From contig JARGSG010000246.1 in the NCBI GenBank assembly GCA_030374805.1, positions 62,001-126,000 on the forward strand: a DNA stretch of 64,000 nt, read 5' to 3'. Both the position numbers and the translations under genes were made by a program. Under the pieces are notes generated by a model. That model was not told the origin of the DNA, did no database searches, and was given only the letters and a program-made list of their open reading frames with translations. Source of the stretch: Gracilaria gracilis (lineage: Eukaryota; Rhodophyta; Florideophyceae; Gracilariales; Gracilariaceae). Position 1 is the stretch's first letter. Each line of letters opens with the position of its first letter. Positions 12,427-25,160 of the stretch are shown piece by piece.

Positions 12427-13616
12427 TTAAGTACAGTAACCTTCTAATGTATTAGCATCATCACCAGGGTTTGTAGAGATGATAAAGCACGGCATATCAA
12501 CCTCTATCGGCTTGGTATCCAAACCATCTGTAGTAATGCGAGATATTGCATTTGCGACATTGTGCTTGATACCTGGTTGGTACTGTACGTCGTTCTCGAA
12601 CTCTGAAAGTCGTAACCGCCATCGGGCAAGTCTGCCCATGCGTCGGTGAGACCGAGTATCCATCGCAAGGCATCGTGGTCGGTTCGAAGCGCAAACCTCT
12701 CACCATATAGGTAGGGACGGAGCATCAGCATGAAATAATCGGCTAAGACTTCGAGAAGCGCTTCTTCGTCTTGCTCATGCAGCGCAAAGTCGTCAATCCA
12801 GAGCTCCAAAGAATCTCGCAACTGGTCGAAAAGAGGATATATACTTCCTTGAAAATGCGACACCGCGTTCCTGATTCCAATCAATACTCTTCTTGAAGGG
12901 AACACACCGTTAGGAGCGACAAAAGAGCACTTTGCATACGAATCGTCATGCAACGGAAGCTGCCAATAACCAGAAACCACGTCAATAGCTGCAAATACTG
13001 TACTACCAGCGAAGTCCGGCATTTCTGCTTCGAGATTTGGCATTGGCCACGCTTGCTTCTTGGTGGCTGCGTTAAGTGGTCTGAGGTATATCGTCAGTCA
13101 AAACTTCACCTTCCCTTTCTTTGGAACGACCAATGGGGTACACTGCCACTCTGCCTTGGTATTTAGGAATATAAACCCCATTTCAGCGAGCTGCCGAGTG
13201 AACATGTCTATATAATTTCGATGTGGAGTTGCATAAAGCCTGACCTTGACCTTTACAGGTTCACGCCCTTCGATAATTTCGACCCTGAGTGGCTCGACCT
13301 TGGCTGGTGGGGTTTTTCCCTGCCTAAGCCGAAAAACCTGGCGGTACTTCTTAAACAAGTTTTGCAGTTGGGCACCTGCGGACGTCATTCCATTTGTTCT
13401 GGCGTCTTCAACTTGTTTCTTCAGAGCTGCTTCAAGCTCGTCTGGGTCATCTTCTCCGAGATCAATATAGACGTCTTCGTCTGACAACTGATCATCATCC
13501 GCATCTCCTGTACTGTGATATACTGAGTAATTACTTGACAAGATGGATACAATCTTGGGGATATCGCCAGCAACTGAGCTCTCTGTCACTGTGCTCAAGT
13601 CGATTTCCCCCTGCAA
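12427..13616 (-). pseudogene. Reverse transcriptase/RNase H region of Ty3 copy 1
   Basis: Shows the family's N-terminal RT block (ATPHRNYIDMFTRQLAEMGF, then TPLVVPKKGK), the AIDVVSGYWQLPL block, a degenerate polymerase box (LWIDDF) and RNase H-like FALRTDHDALRWILGL. Fossil, broken. Confidence 0.7.
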
Positions 13617-13634
13617 TCGTGTAGCAGCAGCTGA

Positions 13635-16566
13635 TTAGTGTGTGCGGTTTTTCAGGCCTAAGGAATCCAACGTAGGTCTTCCAATAATGATGTGCTCACA
13701 TGATACATTCATGATCCTCCAACATGCATTACGGATTCGCAGTTTTGTTCCATGCCTCACACCGAGTTCAATGTCAGCTGTACACTTTTGAAAAGCTGCC
13801 AAAGGTTTAGCTTTCTCGTCAAACATATTGTAGAACTCTACAGGTTTGAGTCTTTGTACATCACGTACACAACCATATTTCTCTGACATCTTGAAGAGTT
13901 TCATGGGAATACAATTAACAGAGTCACCCTGGTCCGTGAGGACACGTACATGCGTATTTTCTCCAAATCTCACAACTGTTCCGTCGAACATGACTGAGCT
14001 TTCGTTACTACGTTGTGTCTGCAATGACGGTATTTGCTTCATTTCCTTCCGTTCTTTTGAAACACGAGTAAGGATCTCTTTCTTCTCTTGTTCCGAAGAA
14101 TTAGGACAGTTCTTTAACAAATGACGTTTCCCAGGGCATTTGTTTTTTGTTCCAACAAAACGGAAGCAATCGCTTCGGCTGACCTTGGCTGTTCTCATCC
14201 TTGGCTGCGGAGTCTAAATCTCGCTTCCGTGACGTACGCCCTTTTTCAGAGTTCCGACTCCAAGAGTTCTTGATTCGCAGAATATCAATGTTGCCCTTAT
14301 CTGAGCCCAATCCTCTACGATCCTGCTCGATGACCTGTGCTTCTTCATCCAAACGTCTGGCATATTATCGGAAATCATCCTTATGGATACGTGTCTCACA
14401 TTCCTTGCGAATGATTTCCTCCATGTGTTGCCGCAATCGTTTTGGCTGGGTGCGTTCTCGAAGATGTCGGATAGCTATCTCGGGACATTCATTAACTGCG
14501 GTAATATATGCGGCATCACGCAATGCTTCTTTGTAGTTAACAACTAGCTGCCATACTCGGCTTCGTGCATCGGATAGCTTCATATCCATACGAACGTTTT
14601 GAACAATGCGTTCCCATTCGTCTATACGTAATTTCTTGAATTCGATCTTGGAGTTCTTCTCCAAGCAAGACTTGAGCATCTCCTCAGTGATATCGTCAAC
14701 TGCAGACGCTTCAACATATTTTCCATCAATCAAAATTTACAACACTGTGTCAGTGATTGAGGCTTTGTACGAAGTCGGTGTCATCGAAATTCCAGGTTCC
14801 CTGTTCTTCTCAACAACTTTTAGCTCGTACACCGTACGATCTTTCAAAAACGCTGAGATTGAAGGAACGTCGATGTTGCGCAGTAGTGGAGCTTCAAGTG
14901 CCACAATTGTCTACTGCGGCACTGTGGCAGACTCAGCCTTCTTGGCATCATCCTCCATTGCCAATAACTCTTGACGGTGAAAGTAAGTTTGTTTTTGCGA
15001 AGTTATAACTGTGCCAATTTACGCTCAGGCAAGAGAAACCGGCACAAAAACTTGAGGGGAAGTCTCTTCTTCCTCTCTTGACGATCGTCGGTCGTCGTCT
15101 TGCCTTTTTACTCGAGCTCTCCGCTCATCAGAACACTGTTCAATTGAACTTCTCAATTAAACTAACAGTGTTAGTCACGGCGCATATTCAGTCTTAGCGC
15201 TCGAACTTCTACCGTCTAGATCTCAAGTTCTATAAGCTCAATTAACCGCGGCCCAGTCGGATGGTAATCGTCGGCGGTTTTGACGAGAAGCCTGTGACGC
15301 AATAGCGTTGGAAATCGAGTCTTATCGCTAGAGGAGAGTCGTCCTCGAACAGGTCGAACGTGAGCTCCGTGATCTGATTACGCATATCTTGAAATGATAC
15401 GGTCCATGAGCACTTCACCTCCTTGGAGCTCTCGCAATTGTGGCCCCAGCCTCTTCTGTAGCGCGATCTAGGTTCGTGTGGGTCTAATGGAATACCCAAG
15501 GTCTCACACAGACACATCGCCGAGCTAATAACTCCAGACGACAGGGAACTGGCCTCGTCTAATATGTGATTCGGGTCTATTCCCGAACCTTCCGTCGAAA
15601 AAGGTGCTTAGTTCCAACGTTCCGAGGTTTCAAATTGTTCTCGAATTTACCATCGGCATCGTCACGCTTATCCTGCTCTTGTACGCTTGGTTTTCCAGTA
15701 TGGGAATTTATTGCGTTCGTCTTCTTGTCCTCGGCGCTGGGATATTGGAAGTGATCACGCTTGCGTTTCTTCCCCTTTCGGAAGTCTTTGTTGGTATCCA
15801 AGTACGCCTTGGAAGACTCATCCGGCTTGGCCTCTTGCCCCGGCTCGTGTCGTAAGTTCTTTTCTTCCAGGCCTGCCTCTTATAAGGCTCGCACGGCGTC
15901 CTGAAACCCAATGTAGGAATACTCCTCTCCAGTATCGTGCGACATCTGATGCTGTTTCATAGCTGCCTTCATGGCGCCGATACATTTAGAGCATTCGCTC
16001 TTGGTGTTATCGTTCATTTCGCTTCTTAGAGCGGCGTCAACGATCTTTTTGAATGGTCTCCATGCGCGTCACACACATGGGTATGTCGTCCAGACCGCTA
16101 CCATCTCTGTGTTTAGTGGAAGCCATAAGGTTACTGATGATGTTTGTAAACGTCTGAGACAATAATCCGGCGTTGAACAGTGGAGTTATCCCAAAATTCT
16201 GACCATCACTGGAGTCATGATCATAGTTAGTCAGATTAAGGTACGATAAGGCTGGACCGGAAAAGCGTTTTACGAAGTCGTCGATGGATTCATTCGCCTT
16301 GCGCTTACAGGCAGTAATCTGCTTGTACAAACGCACTATGCGGCGTAGACGATTGACAGAAGAGTGCTTCGTAACCAGAGTGACGATGCACTTGATGACA
16401 GAGGGTTGGTTGACTGCTTCTGTTTCATCTTCGTGAGTTTAGACGAGCTCTCCAGGTCGTACGGCCTTTTGACCATATTTACGTTAGAGAAAACTCTAAT
16501 GAATGATACGAGGTCACTACTTCCTCCCCTGGCGTGGTTGTCGTTACCTGCGGCGCATGCACGCAC
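13635..16566 (-). pseudogene. Gag and protease region of Ty3 copy 1
   Basis: Near 14.1 kb a Cys/His segment (NKCPGKRHLLKNCPN) looks like the C-terminal half of a zinc knuckle. Downstream, VRVLTDQGDSVNCIP has the position of a retropepsin flap/active-site segment. Further upstream, KRKANESIDDFVKRFSGPA near 16.25 kb has the gag capsid pattern. Fossil; boundaries approximate. Confidence 0.5.
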
Positions 16567-16908
16567 ATTCTGAGCCCAATCGAATACCGCTTCTCTCTAC
16601 AGGTGTTTGTGCGTATCGGCTCGCAGCTTGGGTGGGATTAGAAAATTGATCGGAGAGAGATGCTCTCCGGGGCCCATAACTTTCGTATGTTCTTCGGCCA
16701 CTCAGTCGAATTTCATCGTAGCGTTTTGTAGGAGGGATGGTTCACAAGCAATAGTATCGGCACAAGAGGTCTACCAGGGAGCTGGAAGGGAGCTCCTGGG
16801 TTGACGCCGTGCTTTCATATAAGGATATTAGGGCGACCGTTCGGCTAACTATGACGGATAACTAGAGTTAACAGTAACCCAAAGTTGTACGTCATGGTGA
16901 GATCTGAG
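16567..16908. other. Gap between the two Ty3 elements
   Basis: About 340 bases with no gene motif. It may contain the remains of the 5' end of Ty3 copy 1, but no LTR similarity to 6212-6706 is visible. Confidence 0.4.
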
Positions 16909-16913
16909 TATAT

Positions 16914-17765
16914 TGTAGTGCAACGCCTTTGGCGGGAAAAGCGAAACAGCCACGAAGATGTTCGGGATCTTCCTCTCGGGGAGGTAGCACAGCAAACGGA
17001 GCACTCCGGGAATGACACGACTAATCGGGTGTAAACCGAGGTCAAACCGTCACGACGAGCGTCGGAGTGTACAGTGCGGACCGGGTACCGTGTAGGGACA
17101 CGTGCGAAGAGCGGTCTCAAGACGGAGCCTCGTAAGAGTGGAACGGCGACGACACGATGTCGGACGGCGAGCCACGTGAGAGTGTGCAGTAGAACAAACC
17201 CAGAAAGAGGCAAAGGGGTCAACAAGATTGGGGATAGGTGCGTAACACACAAACGAAACCCAATACTGGGGCGAGTATACGACAGTAGTCGGGACGACAC
17301 ACACACGCAGTGGTAATACTCTAAGCGCCACAAGGGTGGGTAACTATACGTGAACAACGCGGTTGTCACTCCACTTGGAGGTGAACAGTCCGCGAAGTCG
17401 TGATAGTTAGAGCCAGGAAGCCCTTGCTTGACAAGGGTGATTTACTGAGGGAGCATAGCTCAACCTACTAAGTAGTGGGCTCGGCGCGGCCCCTGACAGT
17501 GGGCGCGCCGGCCAAATAAAGTATCAAATATATCTAGTAAATACAGCAATGCTGGTGGCATCGCCTCCTGGGTATCCGTGCAACACGTGTTCCCGTCACG
17601 CCCGCTGGGCGGTAGCTCAGGCCGTGCATCCCACGTGTACAACCTCAAAAATCGTCTGAGCGCTACACCCCGCCAGCGGCGGTACAGCTCATATATCGAC
17701 TCTACGCATCAATGCGAAAAATTCACTAAGTCCTTAAAACCTCCTCTTACGAGTGTTGTCCTTCA
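16914..17765 (-). repeat. 3' LTR of Ty3 copy 2
   Basis: 852 bp, starting TGTAGTGCAACG and ending TGTCCTTCA on the plus strand. Same length as the right LTR, preceded by the target duplication TATAT. Confidence 0.9.
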
Positions 17766-17778
17766 TATCCCCCTCCTT
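17766..17778 (-). other. Polypurine tract of Ty3 copy 2
   Basis: TATCCCCCTCCTT on the plus strand, which is AAGGAGGGGGATA on the minus strand, immediately inside the left LTR. In LTR elements this is where plus-strand DNA synthesis is primed. It fixes the element's orientation as minus. Confidence 0.75.
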
Positions 17779-17854
17779 AAGAGCGAAAACAACGCCGTGA
17801 TGGCGGGTCAAGCTCCGAACGTAGGGCATAAAAGAGCAATAACGAGTACCTCGG

Positions 17855-19762
17855 ATGCCCTCTGGCCTTGCGAAGACCAACCCACACTACTTCTCAACAC
17901 TCCACTTGCTCCTGCGAAGACCTGTACTGTTCCCAACAGCTCTCCTCTCGCTCTCGAGCTGCATCGAATCAACCTCCCTCCATCGATTCAAACTCCCTCT
18001 GACTCCTCGGGTTCCACGCTCAATGAGCGGTCAGCAACCTAACCAGGGATTCTTCACGGGTTTCCGGTCAGCCTCTCTTCCGCAGAGTGGCAACGCCTCG
18101 GGCGCATCTCAGTCGAACAATGCCGGCGGCGGACACATTCACCCTGTCGGACAGGTGCCTCAGGGGCATGTCATGCAAGCGATGCCGTGGCCGACCTACG
18201 ACCAACTGGTCGGCGTGAACCCGCGCCTCAACGCGGCAGCCTTCCGGAACGCTCCGTGGTTCCACCCAACAGCCGTTTTTAACGAGACACTCATCGCGTC
18301 ATATGTCGACGGAAATGATCGCCTTCCCGGTAACCTACCGTGGGTTGTCACCACCTCGTGGGATTGGCGACGACGCATTTCCGTTCCGCCCAACGCGGTG
18401 CTGAGGCGCTCCGGCGAATTGCTGGCTTCTGCTCAGGCGGCATTGGTCGGCCTTGGATATGCAGGGCAAGGCCGGGCGAACTTCGAGTTCCTAATCCCTG
18501 ATACCATCAGCTTCGATCTCCGGTTGTACCGTACGCAAGGCAAGATTTCGTATTGCGACCGCCTGGCGGGAATCGAAACATACTCTTGGCGAGGAAGACC
18601 TACTGTACGCCAAGCGGCGGTGTGTTGGATTCATCCTATCCTCCGAGCGGAGTTCCGATATCTTCGCCGGGAATCTTGTTCGCGGTGGTTGCAGAACTTC
18701 ATCCACGATGAGCGGCGCGCACGTTCCCGATTCGGGTTTCTCGTCCCGTATCAGAATACGGAGATTAACCGCATCCACCATAGCCACCGGCAGAGCCGTT
18801 ACGTTCCCATTCCAACATGGTGGGCCACGGTTGAAGTATGCCGGGGGAGCTACGTTGAGCTCCCCCCTGTCATTTCCTACCTCGGCTCCTACCTCATCGA
18901 GGATCCGTATTCCTGACTGTGGTCCGTGGTGCTCACAGAATGGGCAGTCCGCACAGCGGCCTTTCTCCTATGGGAGGCTTACGACCAGTATCGACTGTGG
19001 TATATTCCGCCGCGCCTGCGCGCGGACATCCGGGAACTTGACCTACGAATCCCTCTTGGAGGTGAAAACAACGCCGAAGAAGTTCGTGGTTTGCTCCATG
19101 TGATCGACCGTGTGGATTGGGCTAGTGTGCCCTTCGCTCAAAGCGGACGCGGCCATGAGGATGGGGGTTTCGACCAGTCTCCGGGACGACGCACGCCATT
19201 GGCGGGTGACTTCATCTTCTTCAACCCGTGGGAGGTGCAAGAGATAACCGCTACTGAGGCGGCAGCGCTCTGGATGGCTCCGAGATATATCCCTTACGGG
19301 CATCCAGTTGGGTTCGTCGACGCGGAAGACTTCTACCACGCCTACGGCGGTGACGACGACCAGATGATGGACGACGAGCCCGACATTGAGTCGAGTGATG
19401 AGGTCATGGAGGTCCAGCCTTCCGCTACGGCGGCGACCAACCGGTCGAACGACGCGGCGGCGCCGGTGACGAACAACACGGCTGCGCCGAGCCCTTCAGC
19501 GGTGGCTGCGGTTGTGGCAACTCTACCGGACGAGCCGGAGGTGACCGAGGTACCGGCGGCTCCCTCAGGTGGGGGTGCTAACAAAGCCACGGTCATCGCG
19601 CAGTTCCTCCGCAGAGTGGGCTTGTCCGCAAATGTCGCGAGTGGCAACCTCGACGCGATGCAAGACGCCCTTGCGGCACGCTTTGCTGGCGGATCCAATC
19701 CCAGTAATGGGGAAAGCGGCAACGGTGCTCTGGGTAGCTCCAACCAGGGAGCTGGGACCTAG
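17855..19762 (+). CDS. Antisense accessory ORF region of Ty3 copy 2 (fossil)
   Basis: Two plus-strand open regions between the 3' LTR and the end of pol, opposite in sense to the element. The natural start is probably ATG 18023 (MSGQQPNQGF). The C-terminal third is acidic and Ala/Pro/Gly-rich (DDDQMMDDEPDIESSDE). It shares GSYL, then EWAV plus a hydrophobic run, then YIPPRLRADIREL with the counterparts at 7.3-9.6 and 61.6-64.0 kb (GSYI, EWAV, FIPPRVIRDIR). An AATAAA at 19825-19830 lies about 60 bases after the last codon, so the ORF may make its own convergent transcript. No known domain was recognised. Antisense ORFs in this position are known from some plant Ty3 elements (for example Grande and RIRE2). 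Whether this one is related is unknown. Confidence 0.6.
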
Positions 19763-19824
19763 TCTTCTCTTCCCTCATGATTCCCGCTAAGCGGTGGTGT
19801 CGTAGGGACTAGCCTTGCTGGACA

Positions 19825-19830
19825 ATAAAA
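19825..19830 (+). terminator. Poly(A) signal AATAAA after the antisense ORF
   Basis: Canonical AATAAA (GGACAATAAAACTAC context) just after the plus-strand ORF and just before the end of the minus-strand pol. Consistent with convergent transcription units inside the element. Confidence 0.5.
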
Positions 19831-19932
19831 CTACTTCCGTCTAAGACGTATTGCTTCCTTTCAAAAGTGTTCCTTCCTCTTCTTGGTTCCAGTTCTCCTG
19901 CTCTGCTTCAACTTCCTCCCCTTCGGGGCGCA

Positions 19933-20811
19933 CTATCCCACTTGGGCGTTGTCGATCGTAGCCGGGAGTCCCATGAGAGTACGCCGATGGTACTGCACCA
20001 CTTTAGATCGTGGGAGATGCTCAATGGGCTCGTCCGAGTTAGCATCGGGTGGAAAGCCGTACCAACGGACGAGATACTGTATGTACCCCATCGGGTAGTA
20101 AGAATGTCCCACGATGTGGTCAACTATAAACTCCTTTCGGAAGACTTCCCGGCCTTGCCGTGTTGTCACGACATCAGTGCGCGGCTGAGCGGTCTCTCCA
20201 TCGGCGGTGGGTGCGTTCCGGTGATACCGAGTGGTGTCCCCAGTCTCGCTCGCGCGGTCGTTCCCCACAGGTCGGTCAACCGTCAAGCGCCTCGCGGTGC
20301 CGTGAATCACGTTCCCGCCTGTCGGTGTAGCTCCTTCCCGTGCGGGGGTGCCTGGTGGGCGTACCGCGAGCTTGCGTGGTGGCGGCCGTTCGGACGGTGG
20401 TGGTGTATCCAGCCGACGCGGAAAAGTTGGCCGTTGGCAAGCTTCGACCGGCTTCGCCGTGCGTGCACGTGAAGATGGCAACGATTGGCTGTGAGTGCCC
20501 TGCGCCGTGGAGTGTTCCGCCTCCCTGTTTACAGGAGTTGGCGCAGTAACTTGCGAGCTCGGGCCCCCGGTTGAAAGTTCATGTTGCACAACTGTGCTCC
20601 GTGTGACACGGGTGGGGCTCCCCTGCGGGACATCTGGCAACGTATCCACGGTGTGGCCCGCCTCGGGTGCGGTTGGCAATTGCGTTGCTGACGTAACTTC
20701 TCCGTTCACGACGTGCGAGCTCACCTGCGCCTTGGGCGGTGTGCCAGTATCGTGCGCGGGGCTCCGGTCTCCGGGTGCCTTACTCGCTATAGACAACGGC
20801 TTCGCCGGCAT
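19933..20811 (-). pseudogene. Chromodomain and linker of Ty3 copy 2 pol
   Basis: A Pro/Thr/Ser-rich linker runs into FIVDHIVGHSYYPMGYIQYL, VRWYGFPPDANSDEP and HLPRSKVVQYHRR, a good chromodomain with its three aromatic-cage positions partly kept. It lies after integrase, as in chromoviruses. Part of a fossil polyprotein. Confidence 0.8.
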
Positions 20812-21100
20812 AGGCTGAACTTATTCGGTGCTGTTCCGCGCTGCGGGGGCGCAACTGACGAGTCCGCTGCGGCGTGTCCAGGGGGTGGCAACTTCGGTAT
20901 ACCGGGGGCCCAGGAGGGCTGCTTTGGTACAGTTGTCCTGTCACTATCCCGTGTAGCACGTCGTTCAGCACGCGAAGGCGCGGAATTATCCATGCGATGG
21001 CGATGAGAGGGCTCCTCCCCCACGTTAGATGGAGCGGTATGGCGTGGAATTGACGAGGCGCCGAGAGCGCGAGTAATTACGCCGCGTGGCGGGGACGAAT

Positions 21101-22210
21101 TCAACGCAGGACCAAAACGGTCAGGATCCAATAAAACGGCAGGTCAGAGAGTCCCTTGTTCGGGTGCGGCAACTCTGTAGGGCGAATCAAACCAGTGGGG
21201 CCTGTGGGTTCGGTCTCCGCTGTAGCGGTCGAGGGCTCACCAGTACCCTGGGCATCCATCGGCGGGGGTGCAAACACCACGCGGTCGTGGGAGATGCGTT
21301 CATGATTTTGATCCATCTCGACAACGACAGTGTCGGGTTCAACCGCAATCGTCTTGAACGGTCCGTCCGCGACGGGTGAGAGTTTGTGGCGCTTCTCCTC
21401 GCCTGGGTTCCAGTACTCCTTACGGATGAAAGCATAATCTCCTGCTTTAAGGGCTGGCAGTTTGGTTGATGCTCGCGTGTCGAAATCATGCTTATAAGCG
21501 GCTTGTGAGCGCGCCATTGACCGTCGTGCGGCGGGGACCAGCTGTGAGAGCCAGGTCTTCCAGTCGTCACGGTATCCCTTTTTAGAAGGAAACTGATCCA
21601 GCGTAGGCTGTGTTTCGAGTGCCCCAGGTGGTGGAGTACGAGAAAGAACCAGTTCAAATGGAGTAAGCTCCGTTGTACGGTGTACTTGAGTATTATACGC
21701 AAAGATTAGCGCATCGGTGAACAAGTCCCACGTAGTGGGGTGATCAGCTACGTATGAACGGAGAGCGGCCACCAGTGTCCGGTTATACTGTTCAGCCGGC
21801 CTATTACACTGGGGGTGATAGGTGGTCGTAAAGAGATTCTTGACGTCCAGAATTCTGCACACATCCCCGAAAAATCGTGAGGCGAACTGTTTCCCGTTGT
21901 CGGAGAGTAGGTTAAACGGCGGACCGTAGACAAATGCCCAGTGAGCTACAAAGGCTTGCGCCACCGTCAAGGACGAGATTCTGGGCAACGGCACAGTACG
22001 AACAAGTTTCGAAAAACGATCCGTTATTACGAGTAAGAACTTATTGCGCCGCTTAGTAACGAGGAACGGGCCGAGGATGTCGATAGCTACGAACTCGAAC
22101 GGCGCCCTTGCGAGGGACAGCTTCAACTTCGTCGCATGGCGGCGGAGCTTGACGCGTTTCCGAGCGCAATCGGGGCAGAACCGCACAGTTGCGTAACAGT
22201 CTACAGCCAT
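21101..22210 (-). pseudogene. Integrase of Ty3 copy 2
   Basis: The CPDCARKRVK zinc-binding end is followed by FEFVAIDILGPF (first Asp), LLSDNGKQFASRFFGD (second Asp) and YHPQCNRPAEQYNRTL (Glu). A GPY/F-like C-terminal domain follows (LKAGDYAFIRKEYW, GPFKTIAVEP). Fossil polyprotein segment. Confidence 0.85.
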
Positions 22211-22556
22211 GGCTGGCTAATAGAACCTCCTGCGGAGAGTAAGGTAAAGCTTCTTTCCACTCACATGGCCACTCAGCTTGGCGTAGTGCGATACGTGTAG
22301 TACCCTCGACTGTAAGGCGTGTGGTACCACTATCTGTAGAGATCCGGTCACCGTGCGAACGAGATATCCAACTTCATTCACCTGAAAAGGGAGGTTAGCT
22401 CCTCCATTGAGTTGTGCCCGAATCTTCGTGCAATAGGGATCTCTGTAGTGTTCTCTAATCATCTCTTCCGTCGTGACGGGCACAAAGTTCCCTGGTGGGG
22501 GTTTCTCTGGTTCGCTGGCAGCGAGTGACTCATCCAGTTCCTGGTCCAACTCCGTA

Positions 22557-24257
22557 TCATCGGGCCGGTCCTCTTCTACGTCCTTTTCTTCGCACAGCGA
22601 GGTATCTTCCATTTGTAAAACAGGGAATCTCCTCGTCATCGACGGGTACAGCCTTCCCCGTGGTAGAGAACCGCGAAAGCGCGTCTGCCTGGCTGTTGTT
22701 GACGCCCTTCTTGTAGGTGACGTCAAAGTCGAATTCTGCAAGGTGCAGTCTCCACCGCATTAAGCGGCCAGAAGGCTCTGATATGGAGTGTAGCCATCGT
22801 AACTGTGAGTGATCCGTGTAAACGGGGAAGTGCGCGCCCATTAGGTAGGGGCGTACCGTACACAGCGCCCATACCACGGCGAGGCATTCCTTCTCCGAAA
22901 CGGAGTAATTCTTCTCATGCACGTTCAACGAACGGGACCAGTATCCAATTGGCTTGCTTTCCCCCTCTGGGGTGGTCTGAAACAAAGCACAACCTACCTG
23001 GTAGTCACTCGAATCCGTATCAACGGTGTAGGTAAGTCCCGGCTTCGGCAGCGATAGAACCGGTGCTGAAGTAACTGCCTCTATGAGAGAGTTAAAGGCT
23101 TCCATCTGAACGGGTGTGAACGGCTCCAGCTTCGGCGGTTTTCCTTTCTCCAATAGCGCGTTGAGGGGTGCCGCAATGTCTGCGAAGTTGGGAATAAACC
23201 GTCTGTAGACGTTGACCAATCCAAGAAAGCATCTCAGTTCGGTTTGCGTCCGCGGTTCCGTTGCATGCTTCAGCGACTTCACTCGAGTTTCTTCGATCAT
23301 GAGTCATCCATGGCGGATTATGTGACCCAGATACTTGACAGTATCCGTGAAGAATTCGCATTTCTTCAGCTTGAGTGTTATTCCGGCGTCCCGTAAGGTA
23401 GCCATTATATCCCTAACATGGGTGAGGTGATCATCCAGATTATCTGAGAAGACGATGATGTCGTCGAGGTAGACGAGACACGTATGCCACTTGAAGCGGG
23501 CCAGTAGGATATCAATAGCACGCTGAAAAGTAGCGGGAGCGTTGGTCAAACCAAAGGGCATCCGTTTGAAACGGTAGAGGCCAGAATGACAGACAAAGGC
23601 AGTCTTGTCACGGTCCTGCTCTCTGACAGGCACCTGCAAGTATCCCCAATTAGCATCTAGTGCGGTGAATACGGTCGCGTTTTCGAGTGAATCGATGTAT
23701 TCGTCCATACGTGGGATTGGGTACACGTCCTTGACGGTGACAGCGTTCAGCCGACGGTGGTCGATGCAAAAACGCCAGGAACCATCCGGTTTCGGTGCCA
23801 GCACGACTGGAGATGCCCACGGCGAATGTGCCGGTTCAATGACGCCTGCGCGGAGCATTGTACCCACCTGGAACTGCTCTTCTGCTCTAGCTTTAGGCCC
23901 TACCATGTAGGGGTGTTGGGCTATCGGCCGAGAGTTCGGGAGCAAATCAATCCGGTGCTCCGTGGCATCTATCTCTCCGAGCGAACCGTCCCACATAGTG
24001 GTGAACTCACGCAACATCTCACGCAGTTTCTCGCGGTGTGACTCCGGAACATGTCCGATATCAAGGTCCTCCAACTCCTTCACTGGGTCCAACCGATCAT
24101 AACTCGTTGCGACGCGATTCTTCTCTGTGTTCGCAGTAGCGTTTTCCGAGCGACTCGGTGTTTGAGTTTCGACCACCTCCCCCTCATTAGAGTGAGCGAG
24201 ACCGAGGACATCGGCGGATGTCATCTTCGTCGGTACCAACGCAATTGGGTGAGGCAT
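22557..24257 (-). pseudogene. Reverse transcriptase and RNase H of Ty3 copy 2
   Basis: The RT blocks are in order: EHRIDLLPNSRPIAQHPY, WRFCIDHRRLNAVTVKD, FTALDANWGYLQVPV, the polymerase box LVYLDDIIVFSDN, and VKYLGHIIRHG. RNase H follows with YTVDTDSSDYQVGCALFQ, EKECLAVVWAL and FPVYTDHSQLRWL. This is classic Ty3-type order. Fossil polyprotein segment. Confidence 0.9.
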
Positions 24258-24528
24258 AACGGAGCCAATGACTTGGTTTTTACCAGATACTGGGTTGTTT
24301 TGCCAAGATTGGCAATCAGCACGTAAAACGGGTTATCCGGTTCCACTTGGACTACACCATTGGCAATGGCAAGAGTGTATTTATCATACAACGACGCGGC
24401 AGTGGTTGGACGATTCGTAAGCCGTATTGACGGGCATTAACCGGTACCCATATTTGAGACTCCGGGGGCACGCGAGTAGCGGACGCAACACGAAGCTTCG
24501 TGGATTCCCGAGAATTCGGCGGTGCCTC

Positions 24529-25158
24529 CTACGCTGCTGGAAGAAGTACGTGCTTCTTGGAGGCACTCCTCAAAGGACGACGAACAATCGGTACCGATGA
24601 CCCATCTTCCATTTCCACCCGCCTCTGGCGGGGCCTAATGGCCTCAACAAAGCGGTCGCAAAAGTCACAACCCAAAATGACTGGGCCAGCCAAGGTCCGG
24701 CATATGACGAAGTCGAGCTTGAATACGCATGAACCCAAGCGGATTACCAACTCAATTGTTCCAACCCTTGACAACGGGTTGTTATTCGCGTGGGCGACTT
24801 CAGGTATCACGCTACGGCGGATATGTGACCGCAGTGTCGGCGGTAAAGCCATCTCCTCGATGAAATTCGGACCAGCACCTGTATCTAAGACAGTGAGAAA
24901 TCGCACCATGAACTGGGGTGAAAGGCCAAGGTCGGCATACACCTTGTAATTGCGTTTGGCCATCACCATAACTCTATCCGGGAACCGGTTATTTCTTACC
25001 CGTATCCACGGACGACGCAGAACACCAAGGTGTTCCGAGTTCACGTCTTCGATGGCCTGCTTCTTCGAGAGGATTCGGACCGGGGAGCGAGGGAAGGACG
25101 CCTCAGGCGCCTTCAGCCTCAACTCTGAGGGCGCCTCTCCAAGAGGGGAGACTCCCAC
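24529..25158 (-). pseudogene. Protease region of Ty3 copy 2
   Basis: Retropepsin-like: VRFLTVLDTGAGPNFIEE carries the DTGA catalytic triplet, and VILGCDFCDRF matches the second hydrophobic/flap block (family consensus ILG.dfl). It processes the polyprotein in living relatives. Fossil. Confidence 0.8.
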
Positions 25159-25160
25159 AT

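Larger units (their letters stand above)
6212..16600 (-). mobile_element. Ty3 chromodomain LTR element, copy 1 (broken)
   Basis: Minus-strand Ty3-type (chromovirus-like) retroelement. Read from right to left the order is gag (about 16.57-14.37 kb), a CCHC-like knuckle and protease region (14.2-13.6), reverse transcriptase/RNase H (13.6-12.4), integrase (12.0-11.0) and chromodomain (10.9-10.5). An accessory region then follows on the opposite strand (7.3-9.6), and finally a 3' LTR starting at 6212. The left part is closely similar to the copy at 60548-64000. No matching 5' LTR is visible on the right, so the right limit is approximate. The element is heavily broken and rearranged, with many breaks, and looks old. 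Protein similarity to the second Ty3 element in this window is modest, so they are different families or old relatives. Confidence 0.75.
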
